DNA of 55,219 nt, taken from assembly GCF_000222305.1 (NCBI RefSeq), contig NC_015919.1, positions 1-55,219 of the forward strand, given 5' to 3'. Positions 25,107 to 34,421 of the stretch are shown here, piece after piece; positions within the stretch are counted from its first letter, which is position 1, and every line of letters begins with the position of its first letter. Source of the DNA: Borreliella bissettiae DN127 (GTDB lineage: Bacteria > Spirochaetota > Spirochaetia > Borreliales > Borreliaceae). Below the pieces are notes generated by a model. The model was given only the letters and a program-made list of their open reading frames with translations. It was not told where the DNA came from and searched no databases. A program made the translations under genes and the position numbers.

Positions 25107-25466
25107 TTGAATGCAATTGGATTTTCTGCATTTCAATATTAAAAGGTAGAGAAACAGCTCTCTACCTTTTTAATATTTATTGGGATTGGATAAAGTATTA
25201 ATTTAATTTTCTTTTTAATATTATTTTATAATTTATATCTTTTAACAATGCGAGTAAAAATAAGCAGAATATTTTGCAAGTTTTACTTATATTCTTTAAT
25301 TAATATTAGCATAAATCCTATAAAACGTATTAGTTTTTTTCTAAAATTTTAAACGAATTTTAATATTTACATTAATGTTTACATTTTGCATATCAGTATT
25401 GTTTGATAATTAATATTAAATAATAATAATTTGCATAAAAAACTGTTTTTGATATAATAATGTATA
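25107..25466. other. Terminator and promoter region before the portal gene
   Basis: The gap holds the BBA37 terminator at 25141-25170. The right end reads TTTTTGATATAATAATGTATA directly before the portal ATG, so a -10-like TATAAT (25453-25458) lies only about 8 bp away. No gene is seen. Confidence 0.5.
25141..25170 (+). terminator. Terminator of BBA37
   Basis: AAAAGGTAGAGA/TCTCTACCTTTT, 12-bp stem, 6-nt loop, then a T. Confidence 0.8.
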
Positions 25467-26708
25467 ATGATATTTAAAAAAATAATTAACGAATTTAAAA
25501 TGGAAATAAAAAACAATAAATCCCAAATTAATCCTATTGATGTTTATAGGTATTCAATTTTTTTTAGAAATTACATAGAAAGTACAGCAGAAGATGCACT
25601 CAAGAATGGAGTTAATTTAAGCTTGCTTGAAACGTCTTGTTTGAAAGAAAGCAGTAGTTCTCTTTTTGGCTTAAAGTTAGAGTTAAAAGAAGCTCTTCTT
25701 GAAGCAATGATAAGCTATAGATTTAATGGAGCAGGTTATATTTTAGTAAAACCCAAAAGCGAAGATGAAGATTTAAGCAAAAAGGTTAACAGCGAATTAC
25801 CCACAGGTTTTAAATATTTGGATTTTCAAAAAATTATTAACAAAAGAGATTCTAGCTACATAGAGTACCTTTCTAATTCAAAAGACCCGGACGGTTTTGA
25901 GAAGGCAAGAGTTGTAAAAATAGATAAAAGCAGAGTAATAGTTTATGAAAATTATGATTATGTTTTAGGTACGCAAGAACCCGCTTACACGCAAAGTTTG
26001 CTGCTTAACATTTGTCTTTTGGAGCAAATTTATTTTGAAATAGAAAAAAGAATAAGAAATTATAATTTTTTGTTTTACAAAGACGAACATTTGGTAGAAC
26101 TTATTGAATCTTTAGAGCTTGCAAAAGAAGAAATTAACGCTTTAGCAAACAGTAAAGGCAAAATATTTTCCACCTTTTTTAAAGCTCAACAGCCAAACAA
26201 AAGTTTTCAAGAATTAAGTGGTGCTTCTGAACAGCTTAGCAGAGAACTTAGTAAGATTAAAAGCGCTTTAAACAATGATGGAATTTTTTATACAGCATCA
26301 GAGAATGCGCGTCTAGAGGTAATAAAATATGATTTAGAGTTTTTAAAAGACGCATTTGAACTTGTTAAAGCAAAAATTGGTGCTGATACTAAAGAGCCTT
26401 TAACTAGAAGTTTTAATGAGCAAGTCAAGGGGCTTGGTAGCAGCGGCAAGGGAGACAAAAGCAATTATTATGATTATTTAAAAGGCGTTCAAGAATCTGT
26501 TGCTAATGCGTGCAATCTCAAGCTTAACAAATATTACAGGCTAAATATGAAGTTTAATGAGCTTGAAGCTTTAAGTTATGAGCAAAGACTTCAAAAAGAC
26601 AATTTGCTTCTTGATGTTTATTTTAAATATTTAAAGCTAATTGAAAATGAAAATCTAAGTGACAAGGCAAAAGAAAATTTAAAAGAGCAATTAAGTTTGG
26701 TTATTTAA
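25467..26708 (+). CDS. Phage portal-like protein
   Basis: A 413-residue protein. Its start region DVYRYSIFFRNYIESTAEDALKNG (quoted over about 25-48; the core is YIESTAEDALKNG) has the pattern of DUF1073-type portals, where a YRxSxxxRxxI helix is followed by xxAEDMxxxG. The C-terminus is a coiled coil ending LKEQLSLVI. The portal is the DNA gate of the prohead. The gene order terminase, portal, scaffold, cement and capsid supports this. It has no Shine-Dalgarno sequence, a second ATG exists at 25500, and the transcript may be leaderless. Confidence 0.75.
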   Translation: MIFKKIINEFKMEIKNNKSQINPIDVYRYSIFFRNYIESTAEDALKNGVNLSLLETSCLKESSSSLFGLKLELKEALLEAMISYRFNGAGYILVKPKSEDEDLSKKVNSELPTGFKYLDFQKIINKRDSSYIEYLSNSKDPDGFEKARVVKIDKSRVIVYENYDYVLGTQEPAYTQSLLLNICLLEQIYFEIEKRIRNYNFLFYKDEHLVELIESLELAKEEINALANSKGKIFSTFFKAQQPNKSFQELSGASEQLSRELSKIKSALNNDGIFYTASENARLEVIKYDLEFLKDAFELVKAKIGADTKEPLTRSFNEQVKGLGSSGKGDKSNYYDYLKGVQESVANACNLKLNKYYRLNMKFNELEALSYEQRLQKDNLLLDVYFKYLKLIENENLSDKAKENLKEQLSLVI

Positions 26709-26719
26709 AAGGAGTAATT

Positions 26720-27316
26720 ATGGAAATAATGGCATCAAGTGCAGACAAAAACAGCCAAGAAGATTTAAAAGAGCTCGGAGTCAAAAGCAATGAAGTTTTA
26801 AGCGATGTGCTTTTTAAAGAGTTCTTGGAATATAAAAATCTCAAAAGTGCAAGCAGCAACCTAGCCGGCAATTCTTTTCACAATGATTTAAGAGAATCTG
26901 TTGAGATAAATAAACTTGCAAATGATAATTTAAGTTTTGAGTATAATACAGAAAATCTTTTAGCAAAAGGGTATTCTTTTAAAGAGGTTGTAAAAGGACA
27001 AGCCGAAGAGCTTATTAGAAAGTATGTAAAATCAGCTCAAATATTTGCGGTAGCTGGAACTTGTCCCCTTGAAGAGATTGACTCATCTTCTCGTGCAATA
27101 TTAATAAGGCTTGCAAAGACCAACATTGATCAGAATAAGAATTCAGAAAATTCATACAAAGTTATAAATTTTCAAAGAATAAACTTAGATCAAAAAAATA
27201 ATTTAAGAGCCGGGAATGCTTTTTTAAACACGCATCATGATTTAAGAGAAGCAATGCTTAATGAGTGGGAAGAGGTTAAGAATGAATTTTATTTTAATAA
27301 AAAATCATTGGCTTAA
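26720..27316 (+). CDS. Phage head-assembly protein, DUF1357 type (scaffold position)
   Basis: A 198-residue protein with AAAGGAGTAA before the ATG. It is acidic and helical, without recognised catalytic residues, and begins with a disordered stretch. It sits between the portal and the cement/capsid genes, where phages place a scaffold or protease. I recognise it as the Borrelia DUF1357 group. Scaffold function is inferred from order. Confidence 0.6.
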   Translation: MEIMASSADKNSQEDLKELGVKSNEVLSDVLFKEFLEYKNLKSASSNLAGNSFHNDLRESVEINKLANDNLSFEYNTENLLAKGYSFKEVVKGQAEELIRKYVKSAQIFAVAGTCPLEEIDSSSRAILIRLAKTNIDQNKNSENSYKVINFQRINLDQKNNLRAGNAFLNTHHDLREAMLNEWEEVKNEFYFNKKSLA

Positions 27317-27424
27317 ATTAGCTTTAGTTAGCTTAAATTTGTTTGAATTTTTGTAATTTAAGCTTGTAATGAAAAATTTAAATGAGAATTAAATGAAAAA
27401 TTAATTTAAAAAAGGAGATTATTA

Positions 27425-28036
27425 ATGAGTGATTCAATTGATTTTCAAAAAGAGATAGAAAAACTAAAAGCATCAAAAGTAGAACTTGAAAGTCAGCTTG
27501 AAAGTTTAAAGAAAAATCAGGTTCAAAAAATTGTTTTAGACAAACTTCAAAGCGTTACTGCTGGCAGTTACCCGGTGTTTGAGAGCAGTTCTAAATTTCA
27601 AGAAGAAGGGTTTTATTTTTCTCAAAAAGGCGGACTTAAAAGCTCTTCTGCTGATAAGTTTGAAAATTACCAAGCTTTAGATTTTTGCTACAAATGTGGG
27701 GTTAAGCTGATTGTTAATGGCTCGCACCTGCAAATAGCAAGAGGCGGCGGTAATGATCTTTACGGGGTTTGTGTGGACTTTGACGATTTTTCAAAAACTG
27801 GTACGGTTGTTCCGATTACTTGTAGTTTTGAATGTGTTTTGATTACCAAAGACAAAACTATTAAAGCAGAAGACAAATTAATAATAAACAGCGAAGGGGT
27901 TTTAGAAAAATCTAGTAAGAATGCATCAATTATTCACGCTTTAGCATTAGGCCCCTCTTTAGAATTTAAAGACAGAAGAGATGTTTACGGGGTTAGGGTT
28001 CTTTTTTTGGTTAAGCAAATAAAAGATGCAATTTAA
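27425..28036 (+). CDS. Capsid cement/decoration-like protein (DUF228 family)
   Basis: A 203-residue protein with AAAAGGAGA upstream. A coiled coil (about 8-35) precedes a beta-rich domain. The C-terminal pattern EDKLIINSEGVLEKSS, then IIHALALGPSLEF and VYGVRVLFL, copies the phage cement fold (DUF2190-like), where GDxVYxDxDGxV and a valine-rich end recur. It lies just before the capsid gene. In Borrelia this family is called DUF228. A role on the capsid surface is inferred. Confidence 0.65.
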   Translation: MSDSIDFQKEIEKLKASKVELESQLESLKKNQVQKIVLDKLQSVTAGSYPVFESSSKFQEEGFYFSQKGGLKSSSADKFENYQALDFCYKCGVKLIVNGSHLQIARGGGNDLYGVCVDFDDFSKTGTVVPITCSFECVLITKDKTIKAEDKLIINSEGVLEKSSKNASIIHALALGPSLEFKDRRDVYGVRVLFLVKQIKDAI

Positions 28037-28066
28037 ATGGGAGAATTTAAAATAGGAGAATTTGAA

Positions 28067-28984
28067 ATGGATGAGAACATATTAAATAACGACGAGTATA
28101 TAAACACAGTAAGGGATGTTTTGGTTAAAGAATGCCCAATCCCGGAATATTATCATTTTCTAGATTCACAGCAAATACAAAGTAGTAATATTTCTCTTGG
28201 AAGCGACAGAATTATTAAGTGGTATTCTAATTTAACAGACGTTCCTACATTAAAGGTTAATGATTTTAACACAGTCTCAACAATAAAATTTCAAAGACAA
28301 ATAGTAAAAATTAATTATTTGCCTTTTCAGTATGCATTTACGTACTACGCGCCAGATGGAAAAGTTAGCGTAGAGGCAAGCACAAATATTAATATGAGAG
28401 AAGGACTCTTGGGAGCAATAATTGAGATACAAAAGTTAATGAGTGCGCACTATTTAAGGGGCGGGCTTACACTCTCAAGAGGCAGCAAAAGAACTCTTCT
28501 TGTTGATGAGTCTAACAATGAAACTATGTACGGACTTTTGAATCTTCCAAACCAAATAGACAAAACAGTTAAACAGACAAACATATTAGATCAAATAAAA
28601 TCAATAAATGATGAACTTTCAAAGATTAATTTAGAAGATGAAAGAAAGGTGCCTTTTAAAATACTTACAACTAGCAAAATCAAGGGCCTTCTTCTTGAAA
28701 GGCTTCCAAACAACAATTATTCATACAAAGACATGCTTTTTGATTTTATAAGCGCAATTAATAATGATGCAGATATTGAGCTTGAGACTACAAATTTACT
28801 AGACGATGAAATTTTAATATATCCAAGAAGTAGCAAACTGCTGCTTTTAAAAGACGGGCATCAGCCAATATTAAATTCATACACAGAAGTTTCAAGTAGT
28901 AATTTTAGAACAAGTTTTCTTGACTTTTCTATTGGAACAATTTTGGCAACAAAAAATTCAATCCTTAGAATAAAATTGAGCTAA
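28067..28984 (+). CDS. Probable phage major capsid protein
   Basis: A 305-residue protein from the ATG at 28067, which has AGGAG 8 bp upstream. The in-frame ATG at 28037 abuts the previous stop without a ribosome-binding site. The central part (LLVDESNNETMYGLLNLPN) matches the HK97/DUF2184-type capsid pattern, in which subunit dimers show NxxxxGLLN-like loops after an LxG segment. The C-terminal third is beta-rich. Position after the cement gene fits. No prohead protease is obvious in the operon. Confidence 0.7.
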   Translation: MDENILNNDEYINTVRDVLVKECPIPEYYHFLDSQQIQSSNISLGSDRIIKWYSNLTDVPTLKVNDFNTVSTIKFQRQIVKINYLPFQYAFTYYAPDGKVSVEASTNINMREGLLGAIIEIQKLMSAHYLRGGLTLSRGSKRTLLVDESNNETMYGLLNLPNQIDKTVKQTNILDQIKSINDELSKINLEDERKVPFKILTTSKIKGLLLERLPNNNYSYKDMLFDFISAINNDADIELETTNLLDDEILIYPRSSKLLLLKDGHQPILNSYTEVSSSNFRTSFLDFSIGTILATKNSILRIKLS

Positions 28985-28987
28985 AAA

Positions 28988-29440
28988 ATGAATGACAGCA
29001 AAGTAGATACCAATCAGGCTTTAAGTGAAAATTTAAAAACTCTAAAGAGTAATAATTTAGAATCACTTCAAACGGTTTATGAGCAAATACTTAGTCTTTT
29101 AATGCTTGATTTTAAAGATCTAAGCATTAAAGAATTTTCTTTGTATTTAAATTTACTTGAGAATATTTTAATTCATAAGAGAATAAGAATTAAAAATTTA
29201 AATGATTCTACAATGTTTGTTTTGATTTATTATTTTATTGGTTGTGAGCTAAAAAAACGAAACAGATTAAAAGGTTTTAGTTTAAATAACATCAAGTCCG
29301 AAAAATTTAAAGAGATATCATTAGAATATTTCCCCACAAATCTTGATTCCAGCGGGTGTGGGGGTGATTTTTGCAAATGTTTGGATAGTTTAATAAAAGA
29401 TTTAGGAGCAAAAAGCGCTCTAATAGGAGTGGTTAAATGA
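28988..29440 (+). CDS. Head-tail connector-type protein (DUF3890 position)
   Basis: A 150-residue helical protein that starts 3 bp after the capsid gene and overlaps the next start by 4 bp. It holds the adaptor (gp6-like) position. It contains a Cys-rich short loop SSGCGGDFCKC near residue 119. Function is inferred from order and size only. Confidence 0.55.
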   Translation: MNDSKVDTNQALSENLKTLKSNNLESLQTVYEQILSLLMLDFKDLSIKEFSLYLNLLENILIHKRIRIKNLNDSTMFVLIYYFIGCELKKRNRLKGFSLNNIKSEKFKEISLEYFPTNLDSSGCGGDFCKCLDSLIKDLGAKSALIGVVK

Positions 29441-29811
29441 AGTCTTTAGAGATGATTAATACAGGTTTAAGTAATATTATAGGCATATATTCACAAGAAC
29501 TTTTTTTCTGTAAATTTAGAATAATCAAAGATCCACTAAGTGCATCTTATGAGTCTATATTTAAAAGTTCTGATACTGTTGTTTTTAAAGGAATGTTTTT
29601 GTTAATAAATCCAGAAGAGGTGGTTGAGATTGAAGGCGTAAATATTTTTGATAAAAATATTTACGCCAAGGTGTATACTCTTGATAATTTGGAATTTGAG
29701 TACGGAGATTTGGTTAAGATTTTTGACGATGTTTATTCAATATTGGGGGTGCTAAAGAGCTACAAAGAAGGTCTAAATTACAATACTCTGGTTTTAAGGA
29801 GCTCTTGTTGA
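29437..29811 (+). CDS. Head-closure-type protein (DUF1506 position)
   Basis: A 124-residue beta-rich protein with AGGAGTGG before its ATG, overlapping the preceding stop (ATGA). Small beta-barrel head-closure (stopper) proteins occupy this place. I recognise the Borrelia DUF1506 type. The assignment is inferred. Confidence 0.55.
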   Translation: MKSLEMINTGLSNIIGIYSQELFFCKFRIIKDPLSASYESIFKSSDTVVFKGMFLLINPEEVVEIEGVNIFDKNIYAKVYTLDNLEFEYGDLVKIFDDVYSILGVLKSYKEGLNYNTLVLRSSC

Positions 29812-30101
29812 GTGTAAAAATTAAATTTAAAAACATTTCTTTTAATGCAGAAAATAGTGTTAATATCAAATCTGAAGAACTTAAAAGAGAGCTTGATTTC
29901 AAACTAGCAAAAGCCTTTTACAAAGAGTTTTATTCTAATATTTTTTCAAACAAAGGAATAAAAACAGCTTTTAGAAAATCTATTCAAAAAGGGCTTGTTG
30001 AAATAAAAGATCAGTTTAAGGTTTTTTATAAAAATTATTCACTTAGCAGGCAAATAGACCCAAGCTTAAAAAAGGACAATCATGATTGTAGGACTAAATG
30101 A
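29808..30101 (+). CDS. Phage connector/neck protein, gp10-like position
   Basis: A 97-residue basic protein from the second of two adjoining TTG codons (29805 and 29808). The AAGGAG at 29796-29801 is better spaced to the second. It overlaps the preceding stop and the following start (20 bp). An FYKEFYSNIFSNKGIKTAFR-like helical section and a Lys-rich end are seen. Tail-completion function is inferred by order. Confidence 0.5.
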   Translation: MSVKIKFKNISFNAENSVNIKSEELKRELDFKLAKAFYKEFYSNIFSNKGIKTAFRKSIQKGLVEIKDQFKVFYKNYSLSRQIDPSLKKDNHDCRTK

Positions 30102-30621
30102 ATCTGTACAGTTTTTAATAAAAATACTTACAAACTTTAAAAAATATTTGGATCTTAAAGAAATAGAATTAGAAATCTTAAATACCTATAATCACCCATA
30201 TTTGGAAAAGTTTGCTACAAATACTAGTAATTTACTTGTATTAAAAAGTGAGTCTTTCGAGGGGCTTACGCCCAGAAATTTGGGGGGTAGAAATTCTTTT
30301 AAAGAGTTTAATGAGTTTAGATTAAGGTTTTCGCTTTATTTTTTAAGTTTTATTTTACTTAAAGCTTACAGAGATTCTTATGAGAACATTTGCAAAGTGT
30401 ATGAACACTTTTTAGAATTTTTACACGAGAATAGATTTAGGTTTGAGTTTACAAAAGAGCTTGAGAGTGGTTCTTGTTTGCTTTTAACTTATTATCTGTG
30501 CTCGATTAGCAATTTGAATAATGATGGGCTTCTTGGCGTTTCTAATATGCATGCCAATATGTGTTTTAGTTTTAATCAGATTTTTATTGCAAATATACAG
30601 GTTTTAAAACAAGAGAGATAA
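30082..30621 (+). CDS. Tail-terminator-type protein (DUF764 position)
   Basis: A 179-residue protein directly before the sheath gene, which is where tail terminators lie in contractile-tailed phages. It begins MIVGLNESVQFLIKILTNF and has alternating helical and beta segments (RLRFSLYFLSFILL about 73-86). Borrelia DUF764 type by recognition. Starts inside the preceding gene. Confidence 0.5.
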   Translation: MIVGLNESVQFLIKILTNFKKYLDLKEIELEILNTYNHPYLEKFATNTSNLLVLKSESFEGLTPRNLGGRNSFKEFNEFRLRFSLYFLSFILLKAYRDSYENICKVYEHFLEFLHENRFRFEFTKELESGSCLLLTYYLCSISNLNNDGLLGVSNMHANMCFSFNQIFIANIQVLKQER

Positions 30622-30629
30622 ATTCTTTG

Positions 30630-30715
30630 AAAAAGATTAAAAGAAATTAAAAGAAATTAAAAGAAATTGAAAAAATAAAAATAAAAATAAAAATAAAAAT
30701 AAATAAAAATTAAAA
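30630..30715 (+). repeat. Low-complexity tandem repeats
   Basis: Four near-copies of AAAAGAAATT (30630-30669) are followed by about five of AAAAAT (30671-30705). They fill the only long gap of the tail operon and could change length by slippage, altering spacing before the sheath gene. Confidence 0.7.
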
Positions 30716-30739
30716 AAAGAAATTTAAAAAGGAGGATAA

Positions 30740-31810
30740 ATGCCAAAAGATACAATAAGCATTAGTTTGGTGCAAAACAGATTAGCTTTCAACAACATTA
30801 ATTATTACAGTCCGCTTTTAATTTATAAAAGCAATGTTTTAGCAAGCAAACACTTGGCATTAAGTATTACAAATTTAGAAGATCTGCTTGAAAAGCTTGA
30901 GATTCAAAAGACCCAAGAGTCTGACTCTTCTAAGAAAAAAATAGCAGAAGAGCAAATAGGCGCTTTAAAAAAATCAATGGGTGATTTTTTTGGGCAAGAA
31001 GGACTTAAGTCTGTTGATTTTTATGTTTACAACCAGATTAAAGAGATTAAAGATTTTTTAAAATCCAATTTACATCCGTTTGTAGTTTTTGTAAATCAAT
31101 CAGAAGATACTATTAGTAGTGATTTTGAAGAGATTAGAAAAATTTGCAATTTTATTGTAATTTCTGCCAAAGATGGCAACTTACCAAATTTTTTAAAAGG
31201 CAAAGACAAAAGCGAGCTTAAAAATGTTATTGCTGTTTACGCCGGCAATCAAAATTTGCACCTTAAGTTTACATCAGTTTATTTGCATCAAGCAAGCATT
31301 TTTCACGCTGTTAATCCTTATGGTATGATTTTAAACTCTGTTCCTGTTTATGATGACTTTTTAATTGACTCGCTTAGAAAATCCAATATTAATTTTTACT
31401 CTCTTTTGAATGAAACCGGCAATGACGGCATTTTAGCTTTCAAAGAAGGAGTTAGTCTCTCAGGCGACCCGATTGATGAAGCTTTTACGCTTTTTTACAT
31501 TAAAAATGAAGCAATAAAAGAGCTTATTAGGATTTGGAATAAAAACAATAGAGCTAACAGCAAGCTTGGTGCTTTAAATTTGGACGGCAATTTGCCAAAC
31601 GAATACACAGCAGGGCTTGAATGTTTTTTCCACGAACTTAAACAAAAGGGCCTTATTGTCTCTTATAAACAGATTAAACTTAAAGTCAACTCTTCTGAAG
31701 GCTTAAGCTTAAGCTTAGAAGTTGCACTTAAGTACAATGACAGTTTTAATAGTGTTAATTTAGTAATAACAACACAAGAGATAAACGAATATTTAAGGAG
31801 AGTATCATAA
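30740..31810 (+). CDS. Probable contractile tail sheath protein
   Basis: A 356-residue protein with AAGGAGGA before the ATG. It starts with a beta strand, carries a coiled-coil insertion (about 55-95) and has a C-terminal half with the sheath-like pattern LNLDGNLPNEYTAGLECFFH and a closing strand VNLVITTQEINEYLRR. It is followed at once (1-bp overlap) by a small tube-type gene, the sheath-tube order of contractile tails. Borrelia DUF787 type by recognition. Identification rests on order and pattern, not alignment. Confidence 0.65.
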   Translation: MPKDTISISLVQNRLAFNNINYYSPLLIYKSNVLASKHLALSITNLEDLLEKLEIQKTQESDSSKKKIAEEQIGALKKSMGDFFGQEGLKSVDFYVYNQIKEIKDFLKSNLHPFVVFVNQSEDTISSDFEEIRKICNFIVISAKDGNLPNFLKGKDKSELKNVIAVYAGNQNLHLKFTSVYLHQASIFHAVNPYGMILNSVPVYDDFLIDSLRKSNINFYSLLNETGNDGILAFKEGVSLSGDPIDEAFTLFYIKNEAIKELIRIWNKNNRANSKLGALNLDGNLPNEYTAGLECFFHELKQKGLIVSYKQIKLKVNSSEGLSLSLEVALKYNDSFNSVNLVITTQEINEYLRRVS

Positions 31811-32232
31811 TGAGAGAATATTATTCACTGGATTTAATATTTTTTAGCTTTAATGACAATTTAATAGACACAGGCACTCTTGAGTACAGCACAGAGCCTA
31901 ATGTAATGGCCAAAGCAAGCACAGAAGACAGAAATTTTCCAATTCCAAGCTTTAGAGATCCAAGAACCGTTGTTCATATTTTTGATTTAGAAGTAAGCAA
32001 AGGGTCTCTTGATTACAAGCTTTTAACAAAGCTAAGCAATGAGCAATTTTACGAGAATGTGCCAAAATCTAAAAAATTAAAAAGATTGGTTTTTAACGAT
32101 CAAATGGGACTTAAAATTATTTCAAATAGCGCCTTTTTTGCAGAAATTCCAACTAGAAAGTATTCAGCTGATAATGATACTGTTAAGTTTACAATTCATG
32201 CAATCAATTGTGATGTTGAGAAGGCAAGTTAA
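31810..32232 (+). CDS. Probable tail tube protein (DUF1463 type)
   Basis: A 140-residue beta-rich protein directly after the sheath gene with AAGGAGAG upstream. Small size, many alternating strands (YKLLTKLSNEQFYEN, TVKFTIHAINCDVEK) and the order sheath, tube, chaperone, tape measure all agree with a tail-tube subunit. Confidence 0.65.
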   Translation: MREYYSLDLIFFSFNDNLIDTGTLEYSTEPNVMAKASTEDRNFPIPSFRDPRTVVHIFDLEVSKGSLDYKLLTKLSNEQFYENVPKSKKLKRLVFNDQMGLKIISNSAFFAEIPTRKYSADNDTVKFTIHAINCDVEKAS

Positions 32233-32332
32233 AAAGTTAAAAGCAATTTGATTGCAATTGTTGAACAATAAAAATGTTTTAAAAAAGTTTTAAAGTTTTA
32301 AAAATGTTTTAATTAAAGGATAAAAATTTAAA

Positions 32333-32818
32333 ATGAGATACAAGTTAAAAATATTAACCAAAGCCAAAACACATACATACGTTTTAAAAGATATTCCGAT
32401 GTACGAGTGGGACAGTATTTTGGGATTTGATGTTGAAAGAGATGAACTTATTAGCAAACTTAATGATCTGCGAACATTAAAAGAAATAACCAAACTAATG
32501 ATCTCAAGAGGTTTTTTAGATGAATTTTACGAAATCTTAAACCAAGAGAGAAAATATTCTGAGCTTTACAAGTACGCTCTTCCCACAATTCTTTTTTCAG
32601 TTCAGCATTCATTTTTTGAAACAATAGAAGGTTTTAAAAAGCCCGGCTTAGTTTACGTTGAAAGTTTTCAAGACAAAAACGGCGACTACATTAAGTATGA
32701 CTACATTGACGAGCGCTGGAGTTATGATTTTTTAATTACAAGCAAGCCTTCAGACTTAAGCTTTGAAGATTCTTTAAAGCCTGGTTTTGAGTCTTTTCAA
32801 GAAGGTGGCAATGAATAA
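32333..32818 (+). CDS. Tail assembly chaperone-type protein (DUF1473 position)
   Basis: A 161-residue protein, begins MRYKLKILTKAKTHTYVLKD, then helical. It lies between tube and tape measure, the place of tail assembly chaperones. The following small gene starts 8 bp before its stop in another frame, as the G/GT pair does in many phages. No clear slippery heptamer is seen at the overlap. Confidence 0.55.
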   Translation: MRYKLKILTKAKTHTYVLKDIPMYEWDSILGFDVERDELISKLNDLRTLKEITKLMISRGFLDEFYEILNQERKYSELYKYALPTILFSVQHSFFETIEGFKKPGLVYVESFQDKNGDYIKYDYIDERWSYDFLITSKPSDLSFEDSLKPGFESFQEGGNE

Positions 32819-33014
32819 GCAAGAGATTGCGACCAATTATTTTAAATACATAGACTATTTGACAAGAGAAGCCAATAAGTATTATTTTCCTATTGTAATG
32901 GGCATTTGTACGTACAAAGACGTTAAAAAAATGAGCTACAAAGAACTTGTAGAGGTTAACCGAGTAGCAAGCTTAAAGCTTAACAAGGAAATATACGAGA
33001 GGTTTTTGTTTTAG
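32811..33014 (+). CDS. Small second chaperone-type protein (DUF1322 position)
   Basis: A 67-residue protein from the ATG at 32811, overlapping the previous stop by 8 bp with GAAGGTGG upstream. It is helical and basic (REANKYYFPIVMGICTYKDV). It may be made separately or as a frameshift extension of the preceding protein. Both options fit its position. Confidence 0.55.
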   Translation: MNKQEIATNYFKYIDYLTREANKYYFPIVMGICTYKDVKKMSYKELVEVNRVASLKLNKEIYERFLF

Positions 33015-33047
33015 TAGTATGTTTTAAAGTATATTTTAAAGGTTTTT

Positions 33048-34406
33048 ATGTACGAAGAAAACAATAATGAGAATAAATTCACAATTACATTAGAAGGTGT
33101 TCTTGACAGAAATGCCACCAAGAGTAATTTAAAAAAAGAGCTTTTAAGCCTAAAAAGGGAAAATTTTTTAAGCCAAGGGTTTGGCGGTTTGATTGGGAAA
33201 GGCAGTAAAGATTTTTTATCTTTAAGCCTTAAAAGGCCCGAGAGCCATAAAACTCTCAAAAGTGACAATTTTCAAAAATCAGCAAGTTTTAAATCTTTGA
33301 ATGATTTTGGCAAAAGTAATTCTTTTAAAGATTTTAGTGGTTTGGATTTGAATTTTGACTTGAAAGACAAAAGTGGTTTGCCTGCTGGATGCTTAAATGA
33401 GAATAAAAGTAGTCTAAGCTCATATTCAAAGTCAAAAGTAGATAAATTAGATCTTGGCTCTAGCCATTATTCATATTTTAAAACTGAAAATATTAAAAGC
33501 ACTTTTAAGCAGAATTTTATTAATAATTGCTTCAAAGATCAAACTAATCTACCAAAAGACTTTAGATCAAATTCCAATTTTAACAAGCCCCCTTTTAAGG
33601 ATTTGCAAGAACCTTTAGGTTTGAAAAACGAAAACAGCCAGATTGTTTTTAAAAATTTGATGTCCTTTAGAGATCTTTTTAAAGGCCCAAGCCCAGTTGA
33701 TTTTTTTAATATAAAAAATGGTTTTAATGATTTAAATTTGCCTTTAGAAGAATTTCAAAATTTAAAAGACAAAAAGACCAAGCTAAATCTTGAAAATTTG
33801 GTATACAAAGATAATCAAAAAGAAAGTGCAAATAAAATACTAAAAAGAAAAAGATCTTTTGAAACAGAGCTTGAGAGAAATGATTTTTTAAGAAAACTTT
33901 ATATTCTTCAAAGTTCGCAAAATTCAAATCCAAATTCAAGCTCAAGCTCAAATCCAAATGATTTCTCTTTTATTGTTGAGCTTGCGCAAAACTTAAAAAA
34001 CGAAGGGTACGCCAAAAATGACTTAAAAGCGATTGGCCTGGTAAGCGATTTTCTAAAGGGTGAGAATAATTTAGAAAAAGTTTTAAGTTTTAAAATGCCA
34101 ACAAGTTCTTTAAAAAATTCAAAGTTTGAGCCTGAGATTTTAAATAGCAGCAAAATAATAAATGCTGCCCTTGAGCCCGGATTAGGCCCGCTTTTAGAAA
34201 AAACTTTAGAACTTTTAGAGTGGGCTAAAAATTACGATTTTACAAGCAGCGTGCTAGACCCTTTAAGAAATACTTTTTCAAATCTTGGCATTATTTTAGC
34301 ACAAGCTTTTGAAAGCTTGCCTTTGGTTGAGCACATTACAAATTTGCTAAATAGTGCTAGTGAGTTTAATTCAAGAGGAATTGATGATGATTTTGGAATG
34401 CCTTAA
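33048..34406 (+). CDS. Probable tape-measure protein
   Basis: A 452-residue protein. Its start FTITLEGVLDRNATKSNLKK is the classical tape-measure opening, in which a beta strand with a short Ser/Asn/Lys turn precedes a helix. The middle (about 60-230) is a low-complexity Lys/Ser/Phe/Asn region with repeated FKDLxGL-like units. The C-terminal part (300-450) is helical. It lies between chaperones and baseplate genes. It is short for a tape measure, so the tail would be short (about 70 nm at the usual 1.5 angstrom per residue), or the gene is shrunken. Confidence 0.65.
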   Translation: MYEENNNENKFTITLEGVLDRNATKSNLKKELLSLKRENFLSQGFGGLIGKGSKDFLSLSLKRPESHKTLKSDNFQKSASFKSLNDFGKSNSFKDFSGLDLNFDLKDKSGLPAGCLNENKSSLSSYSKSKVDKLDLGSSHYSYFKTENIKSTFKQNFINNCFKDQTNLPKDFRSNSNFNKPPFKDLQEPLGLKNENSQIVFKNLMSFRDLFKGPSPVDFFNIKNGFNDLNLPLEEFQNLKDKKTKLNLENLVYKDNQKESANKILKRKRSFETELERNDFLRKLYILQSSQNSNPNSSSSSNPNDFSFIVELAQNLKNEGYAKNDLKAIGLVSDFLKGENNLEKVLSFKMPTSSLKNSKFEPEILNSSKIINAALEPGLGPLLEKTLELLEWAKNYDFTSSVLDPLRNTFSNLGIILAQAFESLPLVEHITNLLNSASEFNSRGIDDDFGMP

Positions 34407-34421
34407 GAAAAGAGGTTTTAA

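Noticed and set aside
30630..30715. A-rich tandem repeats as a possible small-RNA gene or origin
   Set aside because: They are simple-sequence repeats in a short gap of the tail operon, with no secondary structure.
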